64,000 nt of DNA from Paracraurococcus lichenis (GTDB taxonomy: Bacteria > Pseudomonadota > Alphaproteobacteria > Acetobacterales > Acetobacteraceae), in the NCBI RefSeq assembly GCF_030657435.1, contig NZ_JAUTWS010000002.1, positions 283,588-347,587 of the forward strand, in the 5' to 3' direction. The position numbers were made by a program, and so were the translations under genes. A model generated the notes under the pieces. That model saw only the letters and a program-made list of their open reading frames with translations. It was not told where the DNA came from and did no database searches. This document shows positions 1-11,726 of this stretch, piece after piece. The number at the start of each line of letters is the position of its first letter. Position 1 is the stretch's first letter.

Positions 1-898
1 GGAACTCCTCGGGGCCCAGGTACTGGGCGATGGTGTCCGTCTCCGCCATGCGCCGCAGCACCTCCGGCCGCTGCATGGTCTGGCGGAAGGCGTCCACGAG
101 CGCGGCCAGCACCGGCTCCGGCACCTTCAGCGGCGCCCAGAGGCCGATGAACCCGGCATTGCCGAAATAGTCGGGATAGCCGAGGGAGACGAAGCTCGGC
201 ACGGCGGGCATGCTCGGGATGCCGGCGCGGCCGAGCGTCGCCAGCGGCCGGATGCGGCCGGAGCGGATCTGCTCGCCCGAGGCGGTCATGGAATGGAAGG
301 CGCAAGCGACGCGGCCGCCGAGCACGTCCTGCAGCATCGGCGCCTCGCCCCGGTAGTGGACAGGGACCATGTCGAGGCCCTCAAGGTCGGAGAGCGCCTG
401 GGCGAAGGCATGGCCGGAACTGCCGGGGGCATAGGTGCCATAGGGCAGTTGCTTCCCCCTGGCATAGGCGACGAACTCGCGGAGCGTCGTGACCGGGAGG
501 TCCGCGCGGACGCAGAAGGGCAGGGGCGTCGTGCCGAACTTGCCGATGGGCGCGAAATCCTCGGGGCGATAGGGCCAGCGGCGCAGCACCACCGGCGTCT
601 GCACGAAGGAGGCGATGTGGAAGAGGATGGTGTAGCCGTCCGGCGCGGCATTCTTCACCGCCTCCGTCCCGATCATGCCGCCGGCGCCGGCGCGGTTCTC
701 GATGACCAGGGGCTGGCCGAGGATGGCCCCCATGGGCTCGGCGACGAGGCGCGCCCAGATGTCGGTCGCGCCGCCCGGGGGCAGCGGCACGACCATGCGG
801 ATCGGGCGATTCGGCCAGGAAGGCTGCGACTGGGCCCGGGCGAGGGCCGGCGCGGCAAGCAGCGCGGCCGCGAGGCCGGGCAGGTGGCGGCGATGCAT
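1..898 (-). CDS. Bug/TctC-family tripartite tricarboxylate transporter substrate-binding protein (partial, C-terminus beyond window)
   Basis: Periplasmic solute receptor of the Bug (TctC) family, which binds small carboxylates. The N-terminus has an Arg-rich start and an Ala/Leu core ending ALARAQ, a signal peptide. It is followed by the family signature WPNRPIRMVVPLPPGG near residue 30 and by the ENRAGAGG and PDGYTILFH blocks. About 299 codons are visible, so only the last few residues are missing. No TctA or TctB membrane gene is visible nearby. A LysR gene lies 284 bp upstream on the same strand and could regulate it. The ligand cannot be told from sequence. Confidence 0.93.
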   Translation of the reverse strand, partial: MHRRHLPGLAAALLAAPALARAQSQPSWPNRPIRMVVPLPPGGATDIWARLVAEPMGAILGQPLVIENRAGAGGMIGTEAVKNAAPDGYTILFHIASFVQTPVVLRRWPYRPEDFAPIGKFGTTPLPFCVRADLPVTTLREFVAYARGKQLPYGTYAPGSSGHAFAQALSDLEGLDMVPVHYRGEAPMLQDVLGGRVACAFHSMTASGEQIRSGRIRPLATLGRAGIPSMPAVPSFVSLGYPDYFGNAGFIGLWAPLKVPEPVLAALVDAFRQTMQRPEVLRRMAETDTIAQYLGPEEF

Positions 899-1182
899 GG
901 ACGTCTCCTGGCTTGGCCGTCTCCGCGGCCCCGATAACGCCAGGGTGAAGCGAGGCGGCCGGCCGCTCAAGCCCCGCCGCCGCGGCAAAAAGAAGCCCGC
1001 CAGCCCCATGGGGATGGCGGGCGAAAGTCAACAGGGAGGCTTCACGTCTGGGAGACGAAGGGGTTCGGGGCAGGGCCCCGAGTTACCCTGACCGACCGAT
1101 CAGGTCGGACGACCAAAGCCTACGCCCGCAGGGCCCATGCTGGTCTGGTCAAACCTGCCACCACCCATGCGCAAAGTGCATA

Positions 1183-2073
1183 TCAATGCGTGCCCGTCAG
1201 TTCCGCGACTAGGAAGTCGCGGAAGACCGAGACGCGCTTGGAGTGCCGCATCTCCTCGGGATAGACGAAATAGGCATCGAGGCGCGGCGCCTTCAGCTCC
1301 GGCAGCACCTGCAGCAGCCCTTCCAGCTCCTGCCCCATGTAGTCCGGCATGGCGGCGAGGCCGAGGCCGCTCTGCACCGCCTTCAGCATGCCCGAGAGGC
1401 TGTTCACCTCGACCGCCGCGCGCCGCGGCGCGCCGGGCCGGCGGCCGGCTTCGCTCAGCCAGTTCACCTCGTCGATCGGCGGCCGGTGGTCGCCCCAGAT
1501 GATGAGGCGATGGGCGTCGAGATCCTCGGCCCGCTGCGGGACGCCGGCCTGCTTGAGATAGGCGGGGGCGCCGACAATCCGCCAGCCGAAGCTCGCGAGG
1601 TGACGCTGGATCAGGTCGGGCTGCCGCGGCGGATGCATGCGGATGGCGACGTCGGCCTCCCGCATGGCGAGGTCGAGGTCGCTGTCGTCCATCAGCAGCG
1701 TGACGCTGACATCCGGATAGAGCGCGAGGAAGTGGGAGAGCCTCGGCGCCAGCCAACTGCTGCCGAAACCTGTGGTGCTCGTCACCTTCAGCCGCCCCGC
1801 CGGCCGCTCGCGGCTCTCGGTCAGCAGCGCCTCGGTCATGGCGAGCTTGGCGAAGACCTCGCGCACCGTGCGGTTCAGGGTCTCGCCCGGCTCGGTCAGG
1901 ATCAGGCCGCGGGCATGGCGGTGGAAGAGCGGCACCTGCAGCGCCTCCTCCAGCGCCTGGATCTGGCGGGAGACGGCGGATTGGCTGAGGTTCAGCGTCT
2001 CCCCCGCATGGGTGAAGGAGCCGGCCTCGGCCACCGCGTGGAAGACCCGCAGCTTGTCCCAGTCGAGCGGCAT
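1183..2073 (-). CDS. LysR-family transcriptional regulator
   Basis: About 296 residues. The N-terminal winged HTH reads LRVFHAVAEAGSFTHAGETL then LSQSAVSRQIQALEE, as in LysR proteins, and the rest is a LysR-type substrate-binding domain. The ATG at 2073 starts MPLDWDKLRVF and lies 2 bp after the trxB stop (2076-2078), so the gene is probably co-transcribed with trxB. The longer frame to 2127 would run into trxB and adds nothing family-like. The effector is unknown. Targets could include trxB or the Bug receptor gene downstream. Confidence 0.93.
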   Translation of the reverse strand: MPLDWDKLRVFHAVAEAGSFTHAGETLNLSQSAVSRQIQALEEALQVPLFHRHARGLILTEPGETLNRTVREVFAKLAMTEALLTESRERPAGRLKVTSTTGFGSSWLAPRLSHFLALYPDVSVTLLMDDSDLDLAMREADVAIRMHPPRQPDLIQRHLASFGWRIVGAPAYLKQAGVPQRAEDLDAHRLIIWGDHRPPIDEVNWLSEAGRRPGAPRRAAVEVNSLSGMLKAVQSGLGLAAMPDYMGQELEGLLQVLPELKAPRLDAYFVYPEEMRHSKRVSVFRDFLVAELTGTH

Positions 2074-2075
2074 GG

Positions 2076-3053
2076 TCAGGTCCAGGCCTCGACCGCCGGG
2101 GCCGATTCGGGCATGTGCGCCAGCCATTTCTCGGCCTCGAGCGCGGCCATGCAGCCGGTGCCGGCGGCGGTGACGGCCTGGCGGTAGATGCGGTCCTGCA
2201 CGTCGCCGGCGGCGAAGACGCCGGGGATGGTGGTGCGGGTGCTGCCCGGCTCGGTGACGATGTAGCCTTCCGCATCCATGCCGATCTGGCTGCGGAACAG
2301 CGCCGTCGCCGGGTCATGGCCGATGGCGACGAAGACGCCGTCGAAGGGGCGCTCGGCGACCTCGCCGGTCCGGAGGTTGCGGGTGCGCACGGCGCGGAGC
2401 GCGCGGAACTTGCCTTCCGTGCCCAGCATCTCCTCGACCACCGTGTCCCAGAGCACGGCGATATTGGCCTTGGCCGCCACCCGTTCCTGCAGGATCCGCT
2501 CGCCGCGGAAGGCGTCGCGGCGATGGATCACCGTGACCTCCCTGGCCAGGTTCGAGAGGTAGAGCGCCTCCTCCATCGCCGTATTGCCGCCGCCGATGAC
2601 CGCCACGCTCTTGCCGCGGAAGAAGAAGCCGTCGCAGGTGGCGCAGGCGGAGACGCCGAAGCCGCCGAGCGCCGATTCGCCCGGCACGCCGAGCCAGCGG
2701 GCCTGCGCGCCCGTTGCGATGACCAGGCTGTCGGCGAGGTAGGTATCGCCCGAATCGCCGATCGCCCGGATCGGCCGCGCGGCGAGGTCGATCCGCGTCA
2801 CCACGTCCTGCAGGATCGCCGCGCCGCAATGCTCGGCCTGCGCCCTGAACTGATCCATCAGCCAGGGGCCCTGGATCGGCTCGGCGAAGCCGGGGTAGTT
2901 CTCCACATCGGTGGTGATGGTGAGCTGCCCGCCGGGCTGCATGCCCGCGACCACCAGGGGTTTCAGGCCGGCGCGCGCGGCATAGATGGCCGCGGTGTAG
3001 CCGGCCGGGCCGGCGCCGAGGATGAGGAGTCGCGTACGGAGGGTCTGGGGCAA
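2076..3053 (-). CDS. trxB: thioredoxin-disulfide reductase
   Basis: FAD/NADPH enzyme that reduces thioredoxin in the cytoplasm. From the TTG at 3053 it gives 325 residues, the usual family length. Visible motifs are the FAD loop GAGPAG (residues 13-18), the redox pair C137-A-T-C140, the NADPH loop GGGNTA near 155, and the C-terminal FAD block FAAGDVQD. The frame stays open to an ATG at 3176, but that adds about 40 residues without family similarity and would leave only 14 bp to the divergent Lrp gene. TTG at 3053, with GGGAA about 10 nt upstream, is therefore preferred. The adjacent LysR gene follows directly. Confidence 0.95.
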   Translation of the reverse strand: MPQTLRTRLLILGAGPAGYTAAIYAARAGLKPLVVAGMQPGGQLTITTDVENYPGFAEPIQGPWLMDQFRAQAEHCGAAILQDVVTRIDLAARPIRAIGDSGDTYLADSLVIATGAQARWLGVPGESALGGFGVSACATCDGFFFRGKSVAVIGGGNTAMEEALYLSNLAREVTVIHRRDAFRGERILQERVAAKANIAVLWDTVVEEMLGTEGKFRALRAVRTRNLRTGEVAERPFDGVFVAIGHDPATALFRSQIGMDAEGYIVTEPGSTRTTIPGVFAAGDVQDRIYRQAVTAAGTGCMAALEAEKWLAHMPESAPAVEAWT

Positions 3054-3190
3054 GGCTCGATTCCCGGCAGTCAGGGCGCAACAAGCATATTTGTCAGGCG
3101 AGGGGGCGTCACAAGCACAAGCCTTGCGGCGCAGGCGGCGAGCAATGATATTGCGCCCCGAGCCTTCGCACGGCAACGAATCATGAGAGC

Positions 3191-3670
3191 ATGAGCGCCG
3201 ATCCCGACTCTTCCCTGGACGAGGTGGACCGCCAGATCCTGGCCGAACTGCAGGCCGATGGCCGGATGACCAATGTGGAACTGGCGCGGCGCGTCGGCCT
3301 CTCGGCGCCGCCCTGCCTGCGCCGCGTCCGGCGGCTGGAGGAGGAGAGGGTCATCCGCGGCTACCATGCCGACCTCGATCCGGTCGCGCTGGGCTACGAG
3401 ATCACCTTCTTCGCCCTCGTCGGGCTGGAGAGCCAGAAGGAGGCGGTGCTGACCGCCTTCGAGGCGCGCATGCGCGACTGGCCCGAGGTGCGGGAGTGCC
3501 ACATGATCCGTGGCGGCGGCGACTTCCTGCTGCGCCTGGTCGCGCGCGACACGGCGCATGAGAACGCGCTGACGGCGAAGCTGACCGCCGCCGACGAGGT
3601 GGCGCGGGTGCAGACGCTGCAGACCATCCGCACCTCGAAGGACGAGGCGGGGGTGCCGATCGGGGCCTGA
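3191..3670 (+). CDS. Lrp/AsnC-family transcriptional regulator
   Basis: A 159-residue protein with an N-terminal AsnC-type HTH (LDEVDRQILAELQADGRMTN, then VELARRVGLSAPPCLRRVRR) and a C-terminal RAM/AsnC ligand-binding domain (RECHMIRGGGDFLLRLVARD). The length and domain order are typical of Lrp proteins that sense amino acids and bind DNA as dimers or octamers. It is divergent from trxB across about 137 bp, which contains an AT-richer stretch that may hold both promoters. Its target is not evident. Confidence 0.95.
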   Translation: MSADPDSSLDEVDRQILAELQADGRMTNVELARRVGLSAPPCLRRVRRLEEERVIRGYHADLDPVALGYEITFFALVGLESQKEAVLTAFEARMRDWPEVRECHMIRGGGDFLLRLVARDTAHENALTAKLTAADEVARVQTLQTIRTSKDEAGVPIGA

Positions 3671-3748
3671 CGGGCCCCGGCGCGGCGGCAGGAAACGGGT
3701 CATCCTCGGCGGCCATCCTCCCGCGCCGCGCCGGAGACGAGAGATCTG

Positions 3749-4399
3749 ATGCCCGACCTGATGCCCGCCCTCGCCAAGGAGGCGCGACTCGACGCGGCGG
3801 CGCGCCATGTGGGCGATCCCTGGCTGCCGCAGCATCCCTATTTCGACGCGGCCGAGGCCGGCTTCGACATCCTCTGGCGGACCATCGAGCCGCATCTCGC
3901 CGGCGCCGACTTCACCTGCGTGCTGGACCTTGCGACCGGCCGCGGGCGGAACGCGCGGCGCCTCCTGCCGCTCGCGCGGCGGCTGATCCTGGTCGATATC
4001 CGGCCGGAGAACATCGCCTTCTGCCGCGACCGCTTCGGCGACGACCCGAAGATCACCTACATCGCCAACAACGGCTACGACCTGCGCGAGGTGCCGGACG
4101 GCAGCGTGACGCTGCTCTACAGCTTCGACGCCATGGTGCATTTCGACAGCGACGTGGTGCGCGCCTATCTGGGCGAGGCGCGGCGGATCATGGCGCCGGG
4201 CGCGCGGGCCGTCCTGCACCATTCCAACTATGTCGGCGGCGAGGACTGGCTGCGCGCGCCGCACTGCCGCAACTTCATGTCGCGCCCGCTCTTCGCGCAC
4301 TATGCCCGCAAGGAGGGGCTGCGGGTGCTGCGGCAGGAGGTGATGGAGTGGGGCGGAATCCCGCGCCTCGACTGCATCAGCCTGCTGCAGCGGGACTGA
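3749..4399 (+). CDS. class I SAM-dependent methyltransferase
   Basis: A 216-residue protein with Rossmann-type methyltransferase motifs: motif I VLDLATGRGRNARRLL near residue 55, an acidic strand end at LVDIRPENIAFC, and the post-motif segment GSVTLLYSFDAMVHFDSD. The substrate is unknown. The family includes small-molecule and glycan methyltransferases. It stands alone on the plus strand, and its stop abuts the end of the convergent PIN gene. Confidence 0.85.
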   Translation: MPDLMPALAKEARLDAAARHVGDPWLPQHPYFDAAEAGFDILWRTIEPHLAGADFTCVLDLATGRGRNARRLLPLARRLILVDIRPENIAFCRDRFGDDPKITYIANNGYDLREVPDGSVTLLYSFDAMVHFDSDVVRAYLGEARRIMAPGARAVLHHSNYVGGEDWLRAPHCRNFMSRPLFAHYARKEGLRVLRQEVMEWGGIPRLDCISLLQRD

Positions 4400-4831
4400 T
4401 CAGCGGGGATCCCAGGGGTTCAGCACCTCGATGCCGGCGGCCAGGAAATCCCCGGTATTGCGGGTGGCGATGCCGAGGCCATGGACCTGCGCCGTCGCCG
4501 CGATGAAGAGGTCGGGCTGCGGGAAGGTGTGCCGGCGCGCCCTGCCGTCCTCCACCATCCGCCGCCAGGCGAGCACGACCGCCTCGTCGATGTCGAGCAC
4601 GCGGCCGGCGAACCAGCCCCGCAACTCCCGGTCGAGCCACTCCGTCAGCGCACGGCGGAACGCCTCATCCGGTGCGAGCCGCTCGATGCCGAAGCGGATC
4701 TCGGCGAAGGTGACGCAACTCACGAACAGGCTGTCGTCGGGCTGGGCCGAGACCCAGGCGCGGACCTGCGGGCTGCAGCGCGGCTTGCGCAGCTCCGACA
4801 GGACGTTGGTGTCGAGGATCCAGCCCTTCAC
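4400..4831 (-). CDS. PIN-domain ribonuclease toxin, VapC/FitB type
   Basis: A 143-residue PIN-fold protein. The acidic catalytic set is present: D7 in ILDTNVLSE, E44 in TFAEIRFG, D107 in DLFIAATA and D128 in RNTGDF. Such toxins cleave specific tRNAs or other RNAs when released from their antitoxin. Its start overlaps the antitoxin stop by 4 bp, the translational coupling usual for toxin-antitoxin pairs. All catalytic residues are kept, so it is probably functional. Confidence 0.92.
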   Translation of the reverse strand: MKGWILDTNVLSELRKPRCSPQVRAWVSAQPDDSLFVSCVTFAEIRFGIERLAPDEAFRRALTEWLDRELRGWFAGRVLDIDEAVVLAWRRMVEDGRARRHTFPQPDLFIAATAQVHGLGIATRNTGDFLAAGIEVLNPWDPR

Positions 4832-5103
4832 AGCTCCGCGTCGCGGACCGGCAACCGCGGCCCGGGCTCGCCGAACTCGATGTCGAGGTCCCGTAGGGGC
4901 GAGGTCTGCATGAGTTCGAAGAGGCTCCGGCGCGGGGTGGTCAGCCGCGCGTAGTCTTCCGCCGAGAGCACGACAACCGCATCGCGGCCATGCACCGTCA
5001 CCCGCTGCGGCCCGTGCCGCTGCGCCTCGCGCACCAGCGCGCTGAAGCGGGCCTTGGCGTCCTGCAGCTTCCAGGTTCCGGGCGCGGGGTTGTGACCATC
5101 CAT
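4828..5103 (-). CDS. Phd/YefM-family antitoxin
   Basis: A 91-residue protein with the Phd/YefM core WKLQDAKARFSALVREAQ, then QRVTVHGRDAVVVLSAEDY, a DNA-binding fold that also represses the operon. The C-terminal tail (about residues 60-91) would neutralise the PIN toxin encoded next. The frame runs upstream to 5151, but the ATG at 5103 places the conserved core about 10 residues in, as is usual. It overlaps the toxin start by 4 bp. Confidence 0.9.
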   Translation of the reverse strand: MDGHNPAPGTWKLQDAKARFSALVREAQRHGPQRVTVHGRDAVVVLSAEDYARLTTPRRSLFELMQTSPLRDLDIEFGEPGPRLPVRDAEL

Positions 5104-5201
5104 CGCGATCAGACTAGTCTGACCGGAATGCCGGCCGCAAGCGCGGCGCATCCATCGCCCGGCCGCGCCGTTCTCCCTGCAGAGGGCAAGGAGACCAGCG
5201 C

Positions 5202-5687
5202 ATGACCACCACCGGCGAGATTCGCCCGCACATGGAGATCATCGGCTCCGACGGCGCCCATGTCGGCACGGTGGACCGGCTGGAACTCGGGCATCTCCGC
5301 CTGACCCGGCGGGACGATCCCGACGGCAGCGGCCGGCACCACCACAGCCTGCCGCTCTCGGTCGTGGCGGAGGTCGAGGCCGGACGGGTGCGCCTGACCC
5401 TGCCGGCGCAGCAGGCCCGCGCCATGGCGGTAGGCGGCATGACCCTGCCGGAGGCTTTGGAAGGCGCCGTCACCGACGACGAGCCGGGCGAGCGCGACGA
5501 TGGCGCCGGGGTCTCGCCCATGGGCGACCAGGCCGGCACCGGGACGGGCAATATCCATGGCGGCGGCATTGCCGGCCCCGGAAGCCTGCCGGGCTGGGGC
5601 ACCGGCCAGGGCACCGCCGGGTCCGGTTTCCCGGACGACCCCAACATGGACCGGCATGGCGGCAGCGATCCCGGCCGGGTCAGGTAA
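5202..5687 (+). CDS. DUF2171 domain protein (PRC-barrel-like)
   Basis: A 161-residue protein. The N-terminal 75 residues (IRPHMEIIGSDGAHVGTVDR, later HHSLPLSVVAEVE) match the DUF2171 pattern, a small beta-barrel of unknown role common in alphaproteobacteria and often stress-linked. The second half is a Gly/Asp/Pro-rich low-complexity tail (GGIAGPGSLPGWGTGQGTAG) that is probably disordered. The start has an AGGAGA-like ribosome binding site about 9 nt upstream. Not in an obvious operon. Confidence 0.8.
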   Translation: MTTTGEIRPHMEIIGSDGAHVGTVDRLELGHLRLTRRDDPDGSGRHHHSLPLSVVAEVEAGRVRLTLPAQQARAMAVGGMTLPEALEGAVTDDEPGERDDGAGVSPMGDQAGTGTGNIHGGGIAGPGSLPGWGTGQGTAGSGFPDDPNMDRHGGSDPGRVR

Positions 5688-5774
5688 CGGCTTCGGCCGG
5701 CACCAGGGCCGTGGCAAGGGATGGGGGAGAGGACCCTTGGACGCGCGCCGCCCCGATGCGGCGCGAAGGCAGCG

Positions 5775-7016
5775 CTAGCCGCGCCGCACGACGTACTTCC
5801 CTGCCTCGAGCGCCGCGATGATCGCATTGCCCTGGGCAGTGTCGCGCACCTCCACCATCAGGTGCAGTTCGGTGCTCTGCACCGTCGGGGCGCCGAAGAG
5901 CTGCTGGTGCTGGACCTCGATGACGTTCCCGCCGAGCGCCGCGATGCGGGCGGAGATGTCGGCCAGCATGCCCGGCCGGTCCGGGATGTCGAGGTGCAGG
6001 CGCAGGATGCGGCCGTCACGCAGGAGCTGGCGCAGCAGCACGTTGGAGAGGGCCCGGGCATCGATGTTGCCGCCGCAGACCGTCGTGCCCACGGCCTTGC
6101 CCTGGAAGCGCTCGGGGTAGGTCAGGATGGCGGCGAGGCCGACCGCGCCGGCCCCTTCCGCCACCACCTTCGCGCCCTCGGCGAGCAGCGCGATCGCCTC
6201 CTCCACCGCGCGCTCCGGCACCACCAACACCTCGACCCCCATCTGGCGCAGCAGGGCGAAGGGCACCTCGCCGACGTCGCGCACGGCGATGCCCTCCGCG
6301 ACGGTCGGGCCGCCGACCGAGACGGGCTGGCCGGCCAGGCGCTGCGCCATGGCGGGGTAGCCCTCCACCTCCACGCCATAGACCGGCAGGCCGGGCCGCA
6401 GCTCCCGCGCCGCGGCGGCGCAGCCGGTCAGCAGGCCGCCGCCGCCCACCGGGAAGACCAGGGCGTCGAGGGCCGGCGCGTCCTCCAGCATCTCGAGCAC
6501 CATGGTGCCCTGGCCGGCGATCACCCCGAGGTCGTCATAGGGGTGGACGAAGGTCAGGCCCTCCTTCAGCGCCAGCTCATGGGCATGGGCGGCGGATTCC
6601 GCGAGCGTCTCGCCATGCAGGACCACGCGGGCGCCCCAGCCCTCGGTCCGGACGACCTTGGTGGCGGGGGTGAATCGCGGCATCACGATCGTGGCCGCGA
6701 TCCCGGCCAGCGAGGCATGCCGTGCCACGGCCTGGGCGTGGTTGCCGGCCGACATGGCGATGACGCCTGCCGCCCGCTCCCGCGCCGTCATCAGGGCGAT
6801 GCGGTTGGCCGCCCCGCGCTCCTTGAAGGCGCCGGTCGGCTGCAGGTTGTCGAGCTTGAGGAAGACCTTCGCGCCCACCGCGCGGGAGACGGCGTGGGAG
6901 GGAATGGTCGGGGTGCGGAGAACGGCGCCCTCGATCCGGGCCGCGGCGGCGCGCACATCGGCCAGGGTGACGGACGGGGCGGCAACCCCTTCGGAGGCGA
7001 GGGCGCGCAGGGGCAA
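5775..7016 (-). CDS. ilvA: threonine ammonia-lyase (threonine dehydratase)
   Basis: PLP enzyme that deaminates threonine to 2-oxobutanoate, the first committed step of isoleucine synthesis. It has 413 residues. The PLP lysine is K65 in PTGAFKERGA. SAGNHAQAVA and the Gly-rich phosphate loop PVGGGGLLTG are also present. The C-terminal 75 residues form a single ACT-like domain (LHLDIPDRPGMLADISARIA), as in the shorter IlvA class; such a domain may confer allosteric control. The 300 bp upstream holds two strong palindromes rather than a gene. Confidence 0.94.
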   Translation of the reverse strand: MPLRALASEGVAAPSVTLADVRAAAARIEGAVLRTPTIPSHAVSRAVGAKVFLKLDNLQPTGAFKERGAANRIALMTARERAAGVIAMSAGNHAQAVARHASLAGIAATIVMPRFTPATKVVRTEGWGARVVLHGETLAESAAHAHELALKEGLTFVHPYDDLGVIAGQGTMVLEMLEDAPALDALVFPVGGGGLLTGCAAAARELRPGLPVYGVEVEGYPAMAQRLAGQPVSVGGPTVAEGIAVRDVGEVPFALLRQMGVEVLVVPERAVEEAIALLAEGAKVVAEGAGAVGLAAILTYPERFQGKAVGTTVCGGNIDARALSNVLLRQLLRDGRILRLHLDIPDRPGMLADISARIAALGGNVIEVQHQQLFGAPTVQSTELHLMVEVRDTAQGNAIIAALEAGKYVVRRG

Positions 7017-7173
7017 GGCGAGGATCCTTCGCGGCGGGTCTCCGGGCAGGCTCGCGACCGCCCGGTAGCAGGGTGGCGCCCTATACGCCCGATCCGCGAG
7101 GAAGGCGACGCATGCTGCTGCACCGCAGCAGGCGACTTTGGTCCATGACGAAAGGCCGGCGGGGCCTCGCTAA

Positions 7174-7193
7174 GCAAACCCCTCGGGGTTTGC
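7174..7193. repeat. short perfect palindrome (9-bp arms)
   Basis: GCAAACCCC and its reverse complement flank a 2-nt centre. The arms are AT-richer than the surroundings. It lies 13 bp from the longer hairpin at 7207-7277. It may be a REP-like extragenic palindrome, or part of a terminator region for greA. Only one copy was seen in this window. Confidence 0.7.
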
Positions 7194-7206
7194 GCTGCAA
7201 CAAGGC

Positions 7207-7277
7207 CCTAAGCAGGCTTTCGCTTCAAAGGGTTGGGTCGCACGAAGTGTGGCCCAACCCGCGAAAGCCTGCTTAGG
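7207..7277. repeat. long nested hairpin (17-bp perfect outer arms)
   Basis: Outer arms CCTAAGCAGGCTTTCGC (7207-7223) and its exact reverse complement (7261-7277). Inside, GGGTTGGGTC (7230-7239) pairs with 7251-7260 apart from two G-T wobbles, and CAC-GAA-GTG caps the loop at 7241-7249. A 6-nt bulge (7224-7229) separates outer and inner stems. It lies 40 bp beyond the greA stop, so it could end greA transcription, but no U-tract follows. Its length suggests a mobile or repeated extragenic palindrome. Confidence 0.8.
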
Positions 7278-7316
7278 CTCCGGTCCCGCCGAACGGCCCG
7301 TGCTCCGCCCATCGCC

Positions 7317-7790
7317 TCACCGGAAGGCGACCGCGGTGATCTCATAGGCCCGCGCCCCGCCCGGGGCCGGGACCTCGACGCTGTCGCCGACCTTCTTGCC
7401 GATCAGCGCCTTCGCCAGCGGGGAGGAGATGGAGATGGAGTTGTGCTTCATGTCGGCCTCATGGGCGCCGACGATGCGGTAGGTCTTCTCCTCCTCGGTC
7501 TCCTCGTCAACGATCGTCACCCGGGCGCCGAACTTCACCTGGTTGCCGGAGAGCTTGGAGACGTCGATGACCTCGGCGGCCGGGATGATGGTCTCGAGCT
7601 CCATGATCCGGCCCTCGATGAAGGACTGCTTCTCGCGCGCCGCGTGGTATTCGGCGTTCTCCGAGAGGTCGCCATGGGCGCGGGCCTCGGCGATCGCGCG
7701 GATCACCGCCGGCCGCTCCTCGGCCTTCAGCTGCTTCAGTTCCTCTTCCAGCTTCGCCAGACCTTCCGCGGTCATGGGGAACTTCTGCAC
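7317..7790 (-). CDS. greA: transcription elongation factor GreA
   Basis: Binds RNA polymerase through the secondary channel and stimulates cleavage of backtracked RNA. It has 157 residues, the family norm. The N-terminal coiled coil carries the conserved loop [21 protein letters not shown], whose acidic residues act at the polymerase centre; the C-terminal FKBP-like domain ends near YEITAV. The start is GTG at 7790, giving the typical QKFPMT opening, with AAGGAAGGG upstream. It lies 224 bp downstream of carB on the same strand. Confidence 0.97.
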   Translation of the reverse strand: MQKFPMTAEGLAKLEEELKQLKAEERPAVIRAIAEARAHGDLSENAEYHAAREKQSFIEGRIMELETIIPAAEVIDVSKLSGNQVKFGARVTIVDEETEEEKTYRIVGAHEADMKHNSISISSPLAKALIGKKVGDSVEVPAPGGARAYEITAVAFR

Positions 7791-8014
7791 GGCAAGCCCT
7801 TCCTTACGAGCAACTCAGGTGAAGTCTGCGCGGTTCGCCCGCCGGGACGCGACGAAATTCGTCCTCCGGCCGTCCCGCCCTTCGGACGAGCGCATGCGTC
7901 ACCGGGCCAGGACGGCGAAGGAAGACCGAGCAGCCGGGCATGGGGGCGCGGGCCGCCTGAGGGCGCAGGACAATTGCACCCCGGCGGGCCGCGCCGAAAC
8001 CCGACACCGTCCGC

Positions 8015-11260
<3,246 letters not shown>

Positions 11261-11274
11261 GGGGGGCGTTCCGG

Positions 11275-11466
11275 CTAGAACTGGCGTGATGGGGATTGGC
11301 CGGGGGCCAGGCATTCGGGCCGCGTGCGGCCCTCGGGCGGCAGCAGGCGGGAGATGCCGCGGCGGGTGCGCTCCGCCTCGCATTGCGCGCGGATCTGCTC
11401 CGGCGTCGGGTCGGTGGCGCAGGCCGCGAGCAGGGCCAGCACTGCGAGGAGGAGGGCGCGGGTCAC
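11275..11466 (-). CDS. small lipoprotein (63 aa)
   Basis: A GTG-started protein of 63 residues. It has a short lipoprotein signal, [12 protein letters not shown], with the lipidated Cys at position 16, followed by a charged tail with two further Cys (QCEAER and RPECLAPG). No family recognised. Its start overlaps the stop of the 87-aa membrane protein by 4 bp, and its stop is 14 bp before carB, so it sits within the car transcription unit. The clean lipobox and tight overlap argue that it is real. Confidence 0.75.
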   Translation of the reverse strand: MTRALLLAVLALLAACATDPTPEQIRAQCEAERTRRGISRLLPPEGRTRPECLAPGQSPSRQF

Positions 11467-11726
11467 GGCCGCCGCTCCTCCCAGCGTGCCGCCAGCAGCA
11501 GGGGCGGCAGCAGCAGGACGTGGCAGAGCAGCACGAGGATCGTCGTCGGCAGCGGTTCGCCCGGCGCGGCGTACCAGGCGCTGATGCCGTTGAAGACGAT
11601 GCTGATGCCCCAGGCGCGCCAGGCGGCCTGGCGCGGCGGGGAGATGCGCTTGAAGGCCATGGCGAGCACGGCGAGCGACAGCCCGGTCCAGGAGAGCGCC
11701 AGCAGGGCGACGAGGGCGATCGTCAT
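11463..11726 (-). CDS. small integral membrane protein (87 aa)
   Basis: An 87-residue protein with about three hydrophobic segments: [20 protein letters not shown] at the N-terminus, a middle segment around [13 protein letters not shown], and [20 protein letters not shown] near the end. No family recognised. The ATG at 11726 overlaps the LysE-family stop by 4 bp, and its own stop overlaps the small lipoprotein start. The coupled arrangement suggests it works with, or is at least co-expressed with, the exporter. Confidence 0.75.
   Translation of the reverse strand: MTIALVALLALSWTGLSLAVLAMAFKRISPPRQAAWRAWGISIVFNGISAWYAAPGEPLPTTILVLLCHVLLLPPLLLAARWEERRP

Larger units (their letters stand above)
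7017..7316. other. 300-bp gene-free interval between greA and ilvA
   Basis: No credible coding frame. It holds two separate perfect inverted repeats (7174-7193 and 7207-7277), described as their own entries, and must also contain the ilvA promoter and leader on the minus strand. No attenuator-like leader peptide rich in Ile, Val or Leu codons was seen. Confidence 0.6.
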
